A stretch of 64,000 nt of DNA from Vitis vinifera (Eukaryota; Streptophyta; Magnoliopsida; Vitales; Vitaceae). The stretch lies in contig NC_081810.1 in NCBI RefSeq assembly GCF_030704535.1, forward strand, positions 4,869,501-4,933,500, read 5' to 3'. Of this stretch, positions 35,164 to 48,600 are shown one piece after another. The number at the start of each line of letters is the position of its first letter. Within the stretch, counting starts at the first letter, position 1. Under the pieces are notes generated by a model. The model saw nothing but the letters and a program-made list of their open reading frames with translations, searched no databases and was not told the DNA's origin. A program made the position numbers and the translations under genes.

Positions 35164-37918
35164 ATGGCCAACCTCCTTATCTTGATTCTTTTAGCCCTTT
35201 CTACCCTGTCCTGGAACCTCGCAGGTAAGTTAATGCAAACCCTCGATTTTTCTTTCCTCATCCTTATAGTTGATTCATACTTACCATGCATGTTCAAAAT
35301 TTATGCTACACATCTCATTTGCAGAGTCTTTAAGCATAGATTGCGGGTCATCCACTGTTTACAGTGATGAAGGATGGATCGGAGACGAGGCCTATATACA
35401 GAATGGAGAGTCCAAACGGGTTCAATCTGGCAATTCGTTGTCTCAGGTGATGGACACTTTGAGGGTTTTCTCGAGCCGTAACAAGAATTGTTACTCTCTA
35501 GTAGCTGAGAAAGGAGAGAAAGTTCTGGTTCGTGCCAGCTTTTACTATGGAAATTACGACCAGAAGTCATCTCCCCCTACCTTTGCTCTGCAGTTTGATG
35601 GGAACCCTTGGGCCACAGTAGTGACTTCAAGTGATCTAGTCATTTACTATGAAGCTATATATGCCGTAAAGGGAGATTCTACAAGTGTATGTGTTGCTCA
35701 GACACAGGCTAATCAGTTTCCCTTCATATCAGCACTTGAAATGGCAAGCTTGGGATCAAACATGTACAGCTCTTTGGATTCAAACTATGCTTTGTTTCTG
35801 AGAAGGAGGGTTGCTTTCGGTGCAAACGAAACTATAAGGTACGCCGAGTTTTAGAATGGCTAAAGATAGGTACTGAATTACTGATTTCTTAATATAAACC
35901 TTTTTTTTTTGTCACAAAATTCATTAATGTATATCATGGGGATTGATTTATTTGGTTTCCAAGTGATGCATATGATCGAATTTGGGTTCCCGGAGTAGCT
36001 GTCAATGGATTAACTGCAGTCACAAGTGATGCACTAGTTATTGACAGTTCCACTGCAGAAGATGATCCTCCACAAGCTGTGCTGCAAAATGCAATAACCA
36101 CCTCAAGCACGTCGGAGTCCATAACTATTGGCACTAATCTTCCGGCCGTTGAAGTTCCGATCTATATCAATGCATACTTTTCTGAAGTTACCACGCTTGA
36201 TTCAACCCAGAAGAGATACTTGGAGATCAACCTGGACGACAATCCTGTCTCAAATCCCATAATCCCACCCTACCAAGAAGTACTGGAAGTAACCATCACC
36301 AACCTGACTGCTTCGTCCAATAATAACTTGTCTTTGGTGGCTACCTCTGATTCAACGCTTCCTCCTCTCATCAATGCCCTGGAAATTTTTTCAATCAGCA
36401 ATGAGCTAACTGATGGGACAGATAGCAATGATGGTTGGTACCAAAGCCCAATTTGTTTTGAATTGATATTTGTATTGTATGCATATCATCGTATCATCTG
36501 TAGTCTGATTATTCTTTTCTTCTTTTGGTTGTGTTACTGCAAATTCAGTGGAACAGTTAGCTTCGCTGCAAGTCCTATATCCTATACTAGGGCAATGGGG
36601 TGGCGACCCTTGTCTTCCCTCACCATTTACATGGGACTGGGTCAATTGTAGTAGTGATGCTACACCTCGAGTAACAGCTTTGTGAGTTAATTGCATGGAT
36701 CTAGCTTGGCCTGTTTATTTTATATCCTAGAAAAACACTACCAGTTTAGTATGGGCTAATTGACTTTGTGAACAAAAATATACAGGTATCTCAGTGGCTT
36801 CGAGCTATATAGTTCATTTCCAGATTTGAGTTCCATGGATGCCCTTGAAATAATGTAAGTCAAATGGCAAAGATAAAACTTCAAAGGCTTACATATATGC
36901 AAAGCATGGATGGGCTTTTTCTCTTAGTTTTTTTGTTTTTACATTTTCTTTTTGTTTCCCATGGAATTATGCAGAGATCTGCACAATAACAGCTTGGAGG
37001 GTGATATTCCCGATTACCTTGGCACCATGCCCAATCTAAAACAATTGTGAGTTTTTCATTGCTTAATTAAGTATTTTACGTTCTTAATATTGAATATTCT
37101 TTTGTGCTTTGTTCAGAAAATTATATGATAACTCCATTAACCATCCTCTTCTTTCCAGAAATTTGGCGGATAATGATTTCAGCGGGACTCTGCCCACCTC
37201 AATCTCAAACAATAAAAACCTAAAACTAATGTGAGTCGACAGTTTCTCAACTTTCATCTATGTAATTATTTTCGTGGTATGCACAGATCGATCAGATAAA
37301 TTTGTGGACTACTTTGAATTTTTTGATCTTTAACAATAACATGATGATTCGACTGTTTATCAGTGTAACGGGGAATAAGAACTTGTGCATCTCTGGAAAG
37401 TCATGTCAGACAAGCGACACCAACACCGGGACCTCCTTTGATGATCCAGAATTTACAACTTCTTCCGGCAAGAAGAAGAGTAACAAGCTACCTGCTATAC
37501 TTGGTTCCACAATTCCAACTTTCTTTCTCTTCTGGGCTATTGTGGGAGTTTTCATCATAGTGCGCCAAAGGAGAAAAGCTGCAGCAGTGACTGCAATGAG
37601 CGCAGCTGGTAAGATACCAACGCTTAAAGGAACTTATATGCTGATTGTAGAGAATTATATCCAAGCAAGTAGCATGAATTCTATGTACTAATTAAGATTT
37701 ATTGGCTATGTTTGACATATACAGGGCAAAATGGTGGAGCCAGTAGGCCTAATGGAAATTCAGTCAATGTACAAATGGTGGGAAAAATAAGCCAAGCTGT
37801 GATGAATGAGTTCAATAACAACAACAATAATACTGGGGAGCAAACAACGTTGGAGATTCCGGATCAAATGACTGATCAGCAAACGTACGAAGGGGAGTAT
37901 ATTAGCAGGAATGCTTGA
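35164..37918 (+). CDS. Malectin-like/LRR receptor-like protein without kinase (nine exons, 609 aa)
   Basis: Predicted single-pass surface protein. Exons: 35164-35224, 35325-35838, 35964-36433, 36549-36681, 36786-36854, 36975-37046, 37159-37230, 37364-37608 and 37725-37918; all phases agree and the stop is TGA. In order: signal peptide about 1-20, malectin-like region about 22-345 (starts SLSIDCGSS), a W-GGDPCLPS exon typical of malectin-LRR receptors, three LRRs each encoded by a 69-72 base exon, and a Cys-containing juxtamembrane part. A membrane span at about 506-530 is followed by RQRRK and a tail of about 75 residues with a run of Asn but no kinase. Such ectodomains bind carbohydrate or pair with other receptors in related families; the role here is unknown. 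The third exon must use an AG nine bases downstream of the ancestral acceptor. The orthologous ATG in the duplicate supports the start. Confidence 0.85.
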
Positions 37919-39464
37919 TTAGGGTTCTTGCGAAGCTTCTTCATCCAGAGATTGTATTCATGTATGGTGTGAGACATTTCCAGTTCATTTCTACAGACAG
38001 GTCAACAATGAAGTGAAAACCTGAAAGCAGAAAGTGTAATTGTTGTTAGCAGCTCTGTTGTGCTGACGCAGCTGACCTGCCTAATTAATCAGGCCACTTT
38101 TCTCTTCATGGTGTGGAAATAGAAGCTCAGCAAAGCTTCTGAATTGTATCTATGGCTATGCTTCAATCAAGTACCTTTTCTTTTTCCTTTCATATAGCAA
38201 GTGTCAAGTGCCTATTCATGAAACTCTAAGCTTAATGCCTTCAATTTCTCCCACAAGTTTAAATTTCCATTAAAATATTAGAAGTGGTAAGTTATACTTA
38301 AACTAGATTAATGAATACATATTTCAAGGTTTTCTTTATCTCGATCAATGATGGAATCTTATTAGTGTGAAATATGTCGATGTTTCTCATACTTATGTCA
38401 AGATTGGATTAATATACGTCAAGATAACTTAATCTTATGTCAAGGTTAACTTACTCTACCAAGATTTGAAATGTTGTGATTTTATGGGCGATATTTCGTG
38501 CGTTGGGCCTCAAGTGATAAGGAAATTTCAAAAATTTCCACTAATTTTTTTGTCATAAATCAACAATATATTGAAATTTCAATTTATCCATAACCTGTCA
38601 TGTCATTATCTTTTTTAGCCAAAAATAATTGCTTTTGTCTTATTAGGCTATGAATTGAGCCTTACCCCCATCTAGCCCACATTTTGGCTTATCATGTACT
38701 TAATCAAATAAGAAATTGAAAGATTTCATTGAAATTATTTATTTAGAAATTTCCTAAAAAGCTAATCATTGATTCTTCTCTCTATTGGAATAATAAAACG
38801 TTGTCCTCGTTACTAAACTTGTTGAAGAGATGAAATATAAGTATATAACCAAGATATATCTTTTTTATTAGGGGTTGAATCAATCATGGGAAGAAGAATT
38901 AGGTTAAAAAAATTATGATGCATTAATGGAAAAATAAAACTTCCATAAAAAAGAAGCAAATGAAAGACTTTCATAAAAATTCTCGTTGGTATATATCCTT
39001 TCTTTGACTAAAATTAAAAATAAACTTAAAACCGATACAAGAGGAAGATTTGAACACAAGTCCTAGGCTTTGAAAAGATAACATGTGCCATTAATTTATA
39101 TATATTAATAAATATCCTTCAATCAATTATTTCTTTATAATAACTTTTACATATTATAACATCTTTTATAAATTATAAATATTTTTTTTATAAATTATAA
39201 CTAATATATATATATATATATATCATATAAATTAATTAAAATAAAATAATTATAATTAAATTAATTTTAATAATTTTATTATCTGTGTTTTTAATTTTTT
39301 ATACTAATTAAATACAAGACAAGTATAAATTTATGAATAAAATTATCAATATTTTTAAATAAAAAATACTTATTGTATATCATTATTTCTTTTATATTAT
39401 ATCAATATTTATCACAACTAATATTATTGCCTAATATTATACAATTTTTTTGTTAAAACAATTT

Positions 39465-39466
<2 letters not shown>

Positions 39467-39538
<72 letters not shown>
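39467..39538. repeat. (TA)n microsatellite
   Basis: About 36 uninterrupted AT/TA dinucleotides, roughly 60 bases left of the MITE at 39601. Confidence 0.97.
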
Positions 39539-39542
<4 letters not shown>

Positions 39543-39600
39543 TCTTCTATCATTTTTTTTCAAGATCTATGAGTTTTAATTAATTTTCTTCAATATTATC

Positions 39601-40257
39601 TTTTGGGGGTAAATGGACCCCCAAATTAACAAAAGGTCCATATAACTCTTCAAATTGAGTTGAAGGATATAAAATAGTAACGGACAAATATACCCTTTAA
39701 GAACACATATAAAATATTTTATAAAATTAAGTTAAATAATTTTTTTTTCAATAATTTTTTTTTCAAAAATACTAAATTAAATAAAAGTAGTTTTCAAAAA
39801 TATTAAATTAATTTTTTTTCAAAAATATTAAATTAAATTAAAGTATTTAAAAAAAAATATTAAATTAAATATTTTTTAAAATATTAAATTAAATATTTTT
39901 TAAAATATTAAATTAAATATTTTTTAAAATATTAAATTAAATAAATTTATTTTTAAAAAATATTAAATTAAATAAATTTATTTTAAAAAAATATTAAATT
40001 AAATAAAAGTATTTTAAAAAATATTAAATTACATAAAAGTATTTTTAAAAAATATTAAATTAAATAAAAAATATTAAATTAAATAAAAGTATTTTTCAAA
40101 AATATTAATTTTTTTCTCAAAATCAACAAAGGGCATTTTTGGAAATACTGAAGGATGATATCCTTCAACTCAATTTCCATACTTTCATTGGGTCTTGAAC
40201 TCAATTTGAAGAGTTACATGGACCTTTTGTTAATTTGGGGTCCATCTACCCCCAAAA
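39601..40257. mobile_element. MITE with long terminal inverted repeats and a tandem AT core
   Basis: The left end reads 'ttttgggggtaaatggaccc' and the right end, on the other strand, 'ttttgggggtagatggaccc'. The inverted match continues through 'aaattaacaaaaggtccat' and 'aactcttcaaattgagtt', so each arm is about 60 bases or more. The interior (about 39760-40100) is ten or so imperfect copies of a 22-34 base unit built on 'atattaaattaaata'. There is no coding capacity. The superfamily is not assignable: I could not find a clean target-site duplication. Confidence 0.88.
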
Positions 40258-40351
40258 CATAATTCTCCCTATTTTTTATTTATTAAAATATCCATAAATA
40301 TTTCTTGATATTTTTTTTATTTATTTCAATATATTTGTAAAATCCAACTAT

Positions 40352-40353
<2 letters not shown>

Positions 40354-40418
<65 letters not shown>
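40354..40418. repeat. (TA)n microsatellite
   Basis: About 32 TA dinucleotides, roughly 95 bases right of the MITE at 39601-40257. Confidence 0.97.
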
Positions 40419-40421
<3 letters not shown>

Positions 40422-42657
40422 GAAAATCGATATTTTCTTTTGATCAGTCCATGAAAATCGATGTTTCATCCTTGATTCCAATAAATATCAAGGTTAAATG
40501 TAATATATGTTATGGTTAATGACAAACATCTTAATGCTTCTAGATACATATATAAGGTTGGATTTTATATATATCACAACTCCATTTTGGTACTCATATT
40601 TTACAGTTGCTACTAAAAATGTCAATGTTGTCTATGAAAAAATTAATATTATTTTACTATAAGTTTTAGTTTTTAATGGAAAATGAGATTTTTTTACCAT
40701 ATGAAATCTATTCCCAAATTAAATTTTGTAACTATTTAATTATAATAACAATAAAGTCCTGAAACAATGTAAATAAACTATTATTCAAAACAAAAAATAT
40801 TATTATATATACATTTGAATATTATAAACACTATTTCCAAAAAAAAAAAAACTAATTACTCTCAATTTCATATGCATGAATAAAACCTAATTAAAAATAT
40901 TCAATTAAGATAATATAAACTTAAATTGAAAGCACAACATGATAGATTTTGAATCATGATTTCTAATCTTACCATTTATTGTAGGTTAATGATGCCTAAC
41001 TTAATTTTGTTAATAATTTGTTTAAATAAAACTTTAACCTAAGTTTTACTTCATTGTATATTACACTTGATTTGGGCATTTAATAAGGAGGACTCAAGTT
41101 TTCACCTTACAAATTAAAGGATTTTTTTTTTTAATTTATTTGACGACTTGATTAGTGAAGACATTTTTAATCCATGCATATGAAAGTTCAATCATGTTTT
41201 CAAATAATTAAGATATATATTTTATTGAACTTATATGGTTTCAATAAGTGAAATATGGTAATGGGTTTAAATTTTGTCATTGATAAAATATCTTGAATTT
41301 ACTTGGTACTGATTGTTATGAGGCAGTCAGTATCCCGAGGTTTGAGTCATTATAGAAAGTTTTAAAGGCTTAACCATAAATCATATCATTTTTTTTTAAG
41401 ATAGTCATTATCGTCATTATGTCTTTATTATCGAGTAATATATAGAAACATTATAACGTAAAAGAAAATTCTAACACTTGTTACTAAAATAGGCAAATTA
41501 TTGTTAATTTTTTAGTGGTCCTATTTGCCGTACAATTAATAAAATTATTTGATTATAATGGTAACTAATTCTCATTAATGAATTAACCTGTATTTAACTG
41601 TACAAAAAGTTAAGATTTAATCCGTCATAAAAAAAATTGAATTTCTTTATTTATGTTTTACAAGTTTGATTTTCTTTACCAAAGGCATTTACCCTGCAAT
41701 TCTAGAGACAATTTTTTATTAATTTTGAAACGGTAACCATGTGCATGCCCAGAGTTCGGACACGTTTCGTAAGGAGATTGGATGGTTGACTTAGTAGTAA
41801 CGTAATAATGTAGAACAAGAGACATGGTGAAAATACTCAGGTTAAAATCCCAAACCTCTCCCTGCTGCCGAACCTTTACTTTCTTCATATCCGAGTTTCC
41901 CTTCCTGTTCTCTTCTTTCACAGTGAACCCTAGCTCTGAAACCCTAGCCTTTTCAACACGCCTCACGGTCATCGCCCTCCGACATCCGAAGTAACGGCCA
42001 TCTCTCTTCGGGAGGCTTCAGGTTTGAGGTTTCAGATCTGTGCCTCTATGTACTCTTGAATCTCTCTCTATATATATATGTTCAAATAAAAATTTCGACT
42101 TTATCTTAGGGTTTGGTTTCAGATCAGATTTTTTTTTTTATTTGTGAAAGATAATTACAGAGTGGAATGGAAATTCTGCAGAACCAGATTGATAACTGGT
42201 TCGTGGCTCAACCCGGTTGGGTTCCCTACACTGGCAGTCCACTTATGGTTCGTGGTTTTGGGTTGGCACTAACCCGAACAGGACCGAGTAATATTTTGAT
42301 GGTTTAATGTGGTTGGAAGTGAACCTATGTTTATCGTCATATTGTTGTTTGTGTTTACATAATTGGTTATTACATGGTTTTTGAACTATCTTTACTGTAT
42401 ATTTGCGGTGGCAATAGAAATTTCATGAAATGAAATGCATTTGGGGTGTATTTGAAATTTTTATAATTTATTAAGGTTTATGATTTATTCTATAAATTTG
42501 AGTATTCTTTGTGTGTTTGTGTTGCTTTGATGCCTTTCTTGTGTTTTGGTATTTGGATTAATTGCTTGTCTTTTTTTCAGTCTGAAGAAAAAGTTTTTGA
42601 AGGCCAAATTTACATCATTTGTTCTGAAGACGAACAGAGGCTGCTTCCCAGCAAGGA

Positions 42658-42681
42658 ATGCATGCTTGCATGACCTTTTGA
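42658..42681 (+). promoter_or_regulatory. Short upstream open reading frame in the NOT2 leader
   Basis: In the exon that carries the NOT2 start, an ATG at 42658 opens a seven-codon frame (MHACMTF) ending in TGA at 42679-42681, ten bases before the main ATG at 42692. It holds a second in-frame ATG. If the exon begins at 42581 as the acceptor suggests, ribosomes would meet this frame first, so it could lower NOT2 translation. Effect is inference. Confidence 0.5.
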
Positions 42682-42691
42682 CATTTCTGCA

Positions 42692-45600
42692 ATGTCGGGG
42701 TTACTCAATGTATTGCCTCTTCTCTTAATAACCTCTCTAAAGTTGCTGTAATATTGGAATGTCAGTCATTTTTTTAAGAGTTGGGGTATTTTATTTTTTG
42801 TCACTCTTTTTGTTTCAATGAAACATAATTCAGAGAAAATTTTATGGCAAGCTATGGTTTTCTTTAGCCTCCTTTTCTCCCTGATTTTTAAACATGAACC
42901 TCAAGAAATATATACAGGGCATTTAATGTGCTCTTAGTTCCCATCATGTTGGGGAAGATGATAAATATGTTTGCAGTTTCATAGATATAACTCTGCTTAA
43001 TGCGTTACCCAGGTTGTAGCTAAGTGGTAGTGCCCTTTGGTGATGAACTAGAGGTCCTGAGTTTGAGCCTCACTTGTATTAAAGTAGAATAGAGTAGAGT
43101 AGAGGGGCAGGCCAATTCACCTGGGCTTTGTTTTGGTGGCAGTTATGATTGATGCTGCTTGTCAGGGTCGATTCCCTGTTAAAAAAAGGGGCCTTTATTA
43201 TGCATTATAATGATTGGTTGTCAAACCTTTAGTTTTTGGTCTGTGATTTTGGTATTTGGTTTTCATTTTTTCCCTTCTTTTTCCCTTAAATTTGTTCCTT
43301 TTAACTTCTTGCTGCAGTCTTCTCTCAATGGATCAACTTCAAACCTTCAAGATAGCAATGGGAGATCTTTTGCGACATCTTTTTCAGCTCAATCTGGTGC
43401 AGCATCTCCTGTTTTTCATCACAGTGGTCAGTGGATCTTTCTGGAGTTTTACTTACTATTTTACACAAAGCTTAATTAATTAAAAGGCTTCTTTTTGTAG
43501 GAAGTATTCAAGGCTTACACAATATTCATGGGAGCTTTAACGTTCCCAACATGCCTGGAACACTTGCATCAAGAAACTCAACAATAAACAGCGTTCCTTC
43601 TGGTGGGGTTCAACAACCTACTGGAAACCTTTCCAGTGGACGATATGCATCAAATAGTCTTCCTGTCGCACTTTCTCAGGTATATACTTGGATTCTTTAG
43701 CACATGTTACTGTATCAGGAAACGCGTTTCTTTATCTGTTCTCTTCTAGTTTTATATTGTTCAGATTTGTATACCATGTCATTATTGCATTTTCCTTTCC
43801 AATTCATGCAGATATCTCATGGGAGCTCACATGGACATTCAGGAGTCGCAAATAGAGGAGGTATAAGTGTTGTAGGAAGCCCTGGATATAGTAGTAGCAC
43901 CAATGGAGTTGGTGGTTCTATTCCTGGAATTCTCCCTACCTCTGCAGCAATTGCTAACCGGAGTGCTGTCCCAGGACTGGGAGTATCTCCAATATTGGGA
44001 AATGCAGGTCCTCGGATTACGAGTTCAATGGGAAACATAGTTGGTGGAGGCAACATTGGGAGGAGCATTAGCTCTGGTGGAGGATTATCTGTGCCCGGTA
44101 TTGCTTCTCGCTTAAATTTAGCTGCAAATAGTGGTTCGGGAAGTTTAAATGTCCAAGGACCGAATAGATTAATGAGTGGTGTGCTTCAGCAAGGTATGGT
44201 ACTTTTAATCTCTGAACATTACATTACTGCTAGTGGCTTTTGAACAAGGTGTTTCAATTTTAATTCTTAGGTAAAATAGTGTCCATTTTACTTGCCATCA
44301 ACGGTTGGGATTGTGATTTATTACCAGAGTTCGTGTTGGTGGGTGATGAGTGTGTGTGATTTTTTCTAGTCTTTGTATTAGGTCTTACAAATTCACAGGT
44401 TTAGCAACTTTCAAGGTTGTTATTGTTAACATTTTTTTCCCATGTTTGTAAAAAGATAATATTTTGGGGATGTTGGAAGGGATTTCAACAAATGGTATGT
44501 GAGTTGGAAAGTTGTAACAAAATCATGTTGGGGCAATTGTGAAATGATATTGTATTACTTAGATTATTTGTAAAGGGAGCATTCGTGGAGCATAATTGGG
44601 TATTGCCAGAAGTCATGGTTGTGTTCAGTGTATCTTGATTGAGGAAGTTTGTCAATGAAGCCATGGATCTTTTAGAATCTCGTATATCATTTCCTTATTA
44701 GCAGTCAAATTTTAGTCATAGTTCACTATATTTTGACAAAGCTTCAGCATGTCATTAGGGAGTTCTGTGTTGAAGGCGCTGTAAACCAAAGATTAGGATG
44801 CCATTGGCTCATTTTATTTTTTGGCTGTCTAAGAATAACCCTTAGTTGAACTTATAAAAAAAAAAAAGAATAACCTTTATTTGGGTTATTTAACTTCTGG
44901 CCAATACGTTGCTTTAACCTTGACATTTCAGGTTCTTACATCTTGCTAATCCTGCTTGACCTGAAATATTAATTCTGGAAAATTTCTGGAAAATTTCTTG
45001 CAGTTTTCTTGCATGTATGCTATGCAGGAAGATACTCAGTTTGTTCTATGTGAAAATATTTGATTTGATAGAGACTAATGCAATTGAAATTATTCAAAAA
45101 AATCATGAAAATATTTGATTTAATATAATTCTGTTTACCCTTTTTGCTTTTTTAATTCAATTAATGTTTATTGCTGCACTTATAAAAAAAAATTATTGGC
45201 ACATTGGATTTGAAATGGTGAGGGGCTTTTAGTGAAAAGAAGAAATGGATAATTTATAGGCTTACTAGTTGTGATATTATCTGCTTTTATGAATGACACT
45301 TTTCTGCATTCAGCATCTCCACAGGTGATTTCTATGCTAGGAAATTCCTATCCTTCTGCTGGAGGTCCATTATCTCAAGGCCATGTCCAAACAGTCAATA
45401 ATCTGAGCTCGATGGGGATGTTGAATGATGTGAACTCCAATGAAAATTCCCCCTTTGATATTAATGATTTCCCTCAGTTGACAAGTCGACCTAGTTCTTC
45501 TGGAGGACCTCAAGGACAATTGGGTAATTAAGGAGCTTGCATTTTGCTCTTGGATACTTCTTTTGGTGCGGTTAGCCCTGCAGTCAGAATGTAATTTAGA

Positions 45601-48600
45601 CTGAAAAATTTCAGGTTCCCTGAGAAAACAAGGTCTTGGAGTTAGTCCTATTGTTCAACAGAACCAAGAGTTCAGCATCCAAAATGAGGATTTTCCAGCT
45701 TTACCGGGATTTAAAGGTGCTTGTTCATTCTTTTGAGCTAATTTATTCTGTGATTTATTTTCAGCCTAATATGGACATTAATTGCTTGCTATAAACTATA
45801 ATCAATATCTCATAGTTGGTAAGTTGGACAAATAAAGTTTTCACTGCATCCTATTTTCTTATGATGGTATTTACTTCGCTTCCAGTCTTCTAGATTTAGC
45901 ATTATTTTGTGCTTGGTAGCATATGCAAGTCTAGAGTGGTTTAAAACAATGCCAGGTGATCAGCTGAATGAGTTGTACTCTAAATGAACTGATTCAGTAT
46001 TTTTCTGTGCAAAAGTTGATGCATCATCAAATATCTCCATCAGTGCAGTCTAATAAAGATGGAGGCCCTGGTCAGTCCCTATGACTTTCATAAAACTTGG
46101 AAGTAGACATGCCTTCCCTTTATGCTAGCTTTAGTCGATGCTCTTGATAAGTCTGATCTTCCATGCATCCTAATGGCCCAGCTTCCTCCAGAGGCATGTA
46201 ATGGGAGCTGAAGAAGTGAAGTTTTCAGATTAAGCTGCTGATATAGGCAATCCTAGGATAGCTGCCTATAATCATATAATATCTTTATGCCCCCACTGTC
46301 CCCCAAGGAATCTAATTGGAGCTGAAAAAGTGAGATTTTCAGATTGAGCTACTGATGTAGGTGGCACTGAGGTAGCTATCCACAATGAGATAATAGTGGC
46401 TAGGGCTCTATCTTATCTGGCCTTATGGTGGAGTGGGGGATTTGGGTATTATATGGTAATGGAAGAGAAAGTAGAACCTAGAAGATGAAAGAGAAGATGG
46501 GAAAATACCTTAAAGTCTCACTAAAACCTTTTTGGAGTTTTGAAGAGAAAAAGGGAGATAAACCTTAAAATTGTACTAAGTCCTTTTAGGAGTCTCATGT
46601 CACACAAAAAAAAGAAAGAAGAAGAAGAAAACCATGTCTTACTATTAAAGTTAAAAAATCTGCAAAATTTTTATCATTTATTGTATTTTTGCTTTTACAG
46701 CAATTAGCCTTAATTTTAGGCCTTAGGAAACTAAAATGCAAACCAAAGTCATAAACAAAGAAATTCAACGACATAGTAACCTTCTATTTTCTCCCCTAGA
46801 ACTTCTGTATCTTCCTTTTTTGGAATTAAAAGGAACTAGAAAGGTTAAAAGTAGTGGACCTTCTCATATAAGAAAATCTTAGTAAAGAGAAATCAAATTT
46901 ATAACAATGTCAATTTGAAAAATTATAAAAGTACTAGTGTCTGAGTCAAGTTAAGATCTCTTTGTTCCCTTTTCGTGAATAAACTTGAGTGCCCTCATTC
47001 CTTCAGGTTGTCACAATGGTACATATATTTGATAATTGGATTTCTGAAGGTTTATTTGAGCTGCTTTCTTGAATTTCTTTACTGCTTTGGAGCATCACAA
47101 ACTATCTTTGAACTTGTGCAGGTGGTAATGCTGATTATGCTATGGATTTGCACCAGAAAGAACAATTTCATGACAATACTGTATCTATGATGCAATCTCA
47201 GCACTTCTCTGTGAGTACTAGATTTTCAGCTTTTGAGAAATTCTGAATGCTTCTATCATATTATATTATGCTTTGGATGTCATGAATTTGCATTTTACCC
47301 TTATGCTTCCCTGTTTCATTGAGCAGATGGGAAGATCTGCTGGGTTCAACTTGGGGGGATCATACTCCTCTCATCGTCCACAGCAACAACAGCAACATGC
47401 TCCTGCAGTCAGTAGTGGTGGTGTCTCCTTTTCACCAGTAAACAATCAGGATCTCCTTCATTTGCATGGCTCAGATATCTTCCCATCTTCTCACTCAACC
47501 TATCACTCACAGGTGTGGTAATTTGGTACTAGAATTTATAAATGGCTTATTTGCAAAGGCATTTTTGGACACCACAAGGCAATGAGATCTTTCCTCTTAT
47601 ATTTTCTTTCAGTCTTGTTCTTTATTTTCTTTGATGGTAGCTGAAGACTGAAAAATTTCCAGTTTGAAGGAGTCATTACAAAGAAAATTGGTGGCTCTCC
47701 AATAAGGTGTAGTTTTAAGAGAAAATAGTATTTAGTTGTTAACGTCAAGTCTATATGAACTGATTGGAAATACTATGTTGATCAAAATGGAAAGATTTTT
47801 GTTAATAGAAAAACAAGAGGGAAGGTTTCATTCCTCAATGGTGCTCTGATGCCACTTTAATCATTTATCATATGAATTGCCTGTCAAGAAAAGAAAAAAA
47901 AGATCATTTGTTCTATAAATTAGTTCTTTCATCTGTGAAACAATCTCTAAAATTGTGAATTTCCCATTTCACCTTGCGTTCAGACAAGTGGACCTCCCGG
48001 TATTGGATTAAGACCTCTAAATTCTCCAAATACTGTTTCTGGTATGGGGTCATATGACCAGCTTATCCAGCAATATCAACAACACCAGAACCAGTCCCAA
48101 TTTCGCTTGCAACAAATGTCAGCTGTTAGTCAGGCATTTAGGGATCAGGGCATGAAGTCGATGCAGGCTACACAAGCTGCTCCGGATCCATTTGGTTTGC
48201 TTGGCTTGTTAAGTGTAATAAGGATGAGTGACCCTGATTTGACATCTCTTGCCCTTGGAATTGATCTAACAACACTTGGGTTGAACTTGAACTCGGCCGA
48301 AAATCTTCACAAGACTTTTGGTTCCCCGTGGTCTGACGAGCCAGCCAAAGGAGATCCAGAGTTCAGCGTGCCTCAGTGTTATTATGCTAAACAACCACCT
48401 GCTCTACATGTATGTTGCTATTATCGTGTTGTTTAAATTTCTCTATGCTCTTGGGCATTTCTCTTTTGTGATTGCCACTTTTGGTTTGTTGCAGCAAGGT
48501 TACTTCTTGAAGTTCCAGGTGGAGACATTGTTTTATATTTTCTATAGGTGCATCTCTTTATTTGATCTCTCTTAATTCTTCCTCTTGTTTTATTTGTTTC

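Larger units (their letters stand above)
38290..41900. other. AT-rich intergenic region between the duplicated receptor gene and NOT2
   Basis: It contains a MITE (39601-40257), two long TA arrays and a short one near 39206-39222, and otherwise A/T-rich sequence without coding signal. Positions from about 41850 have the composition of the NOT2 promoter and leader. Confidence 0.6.
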
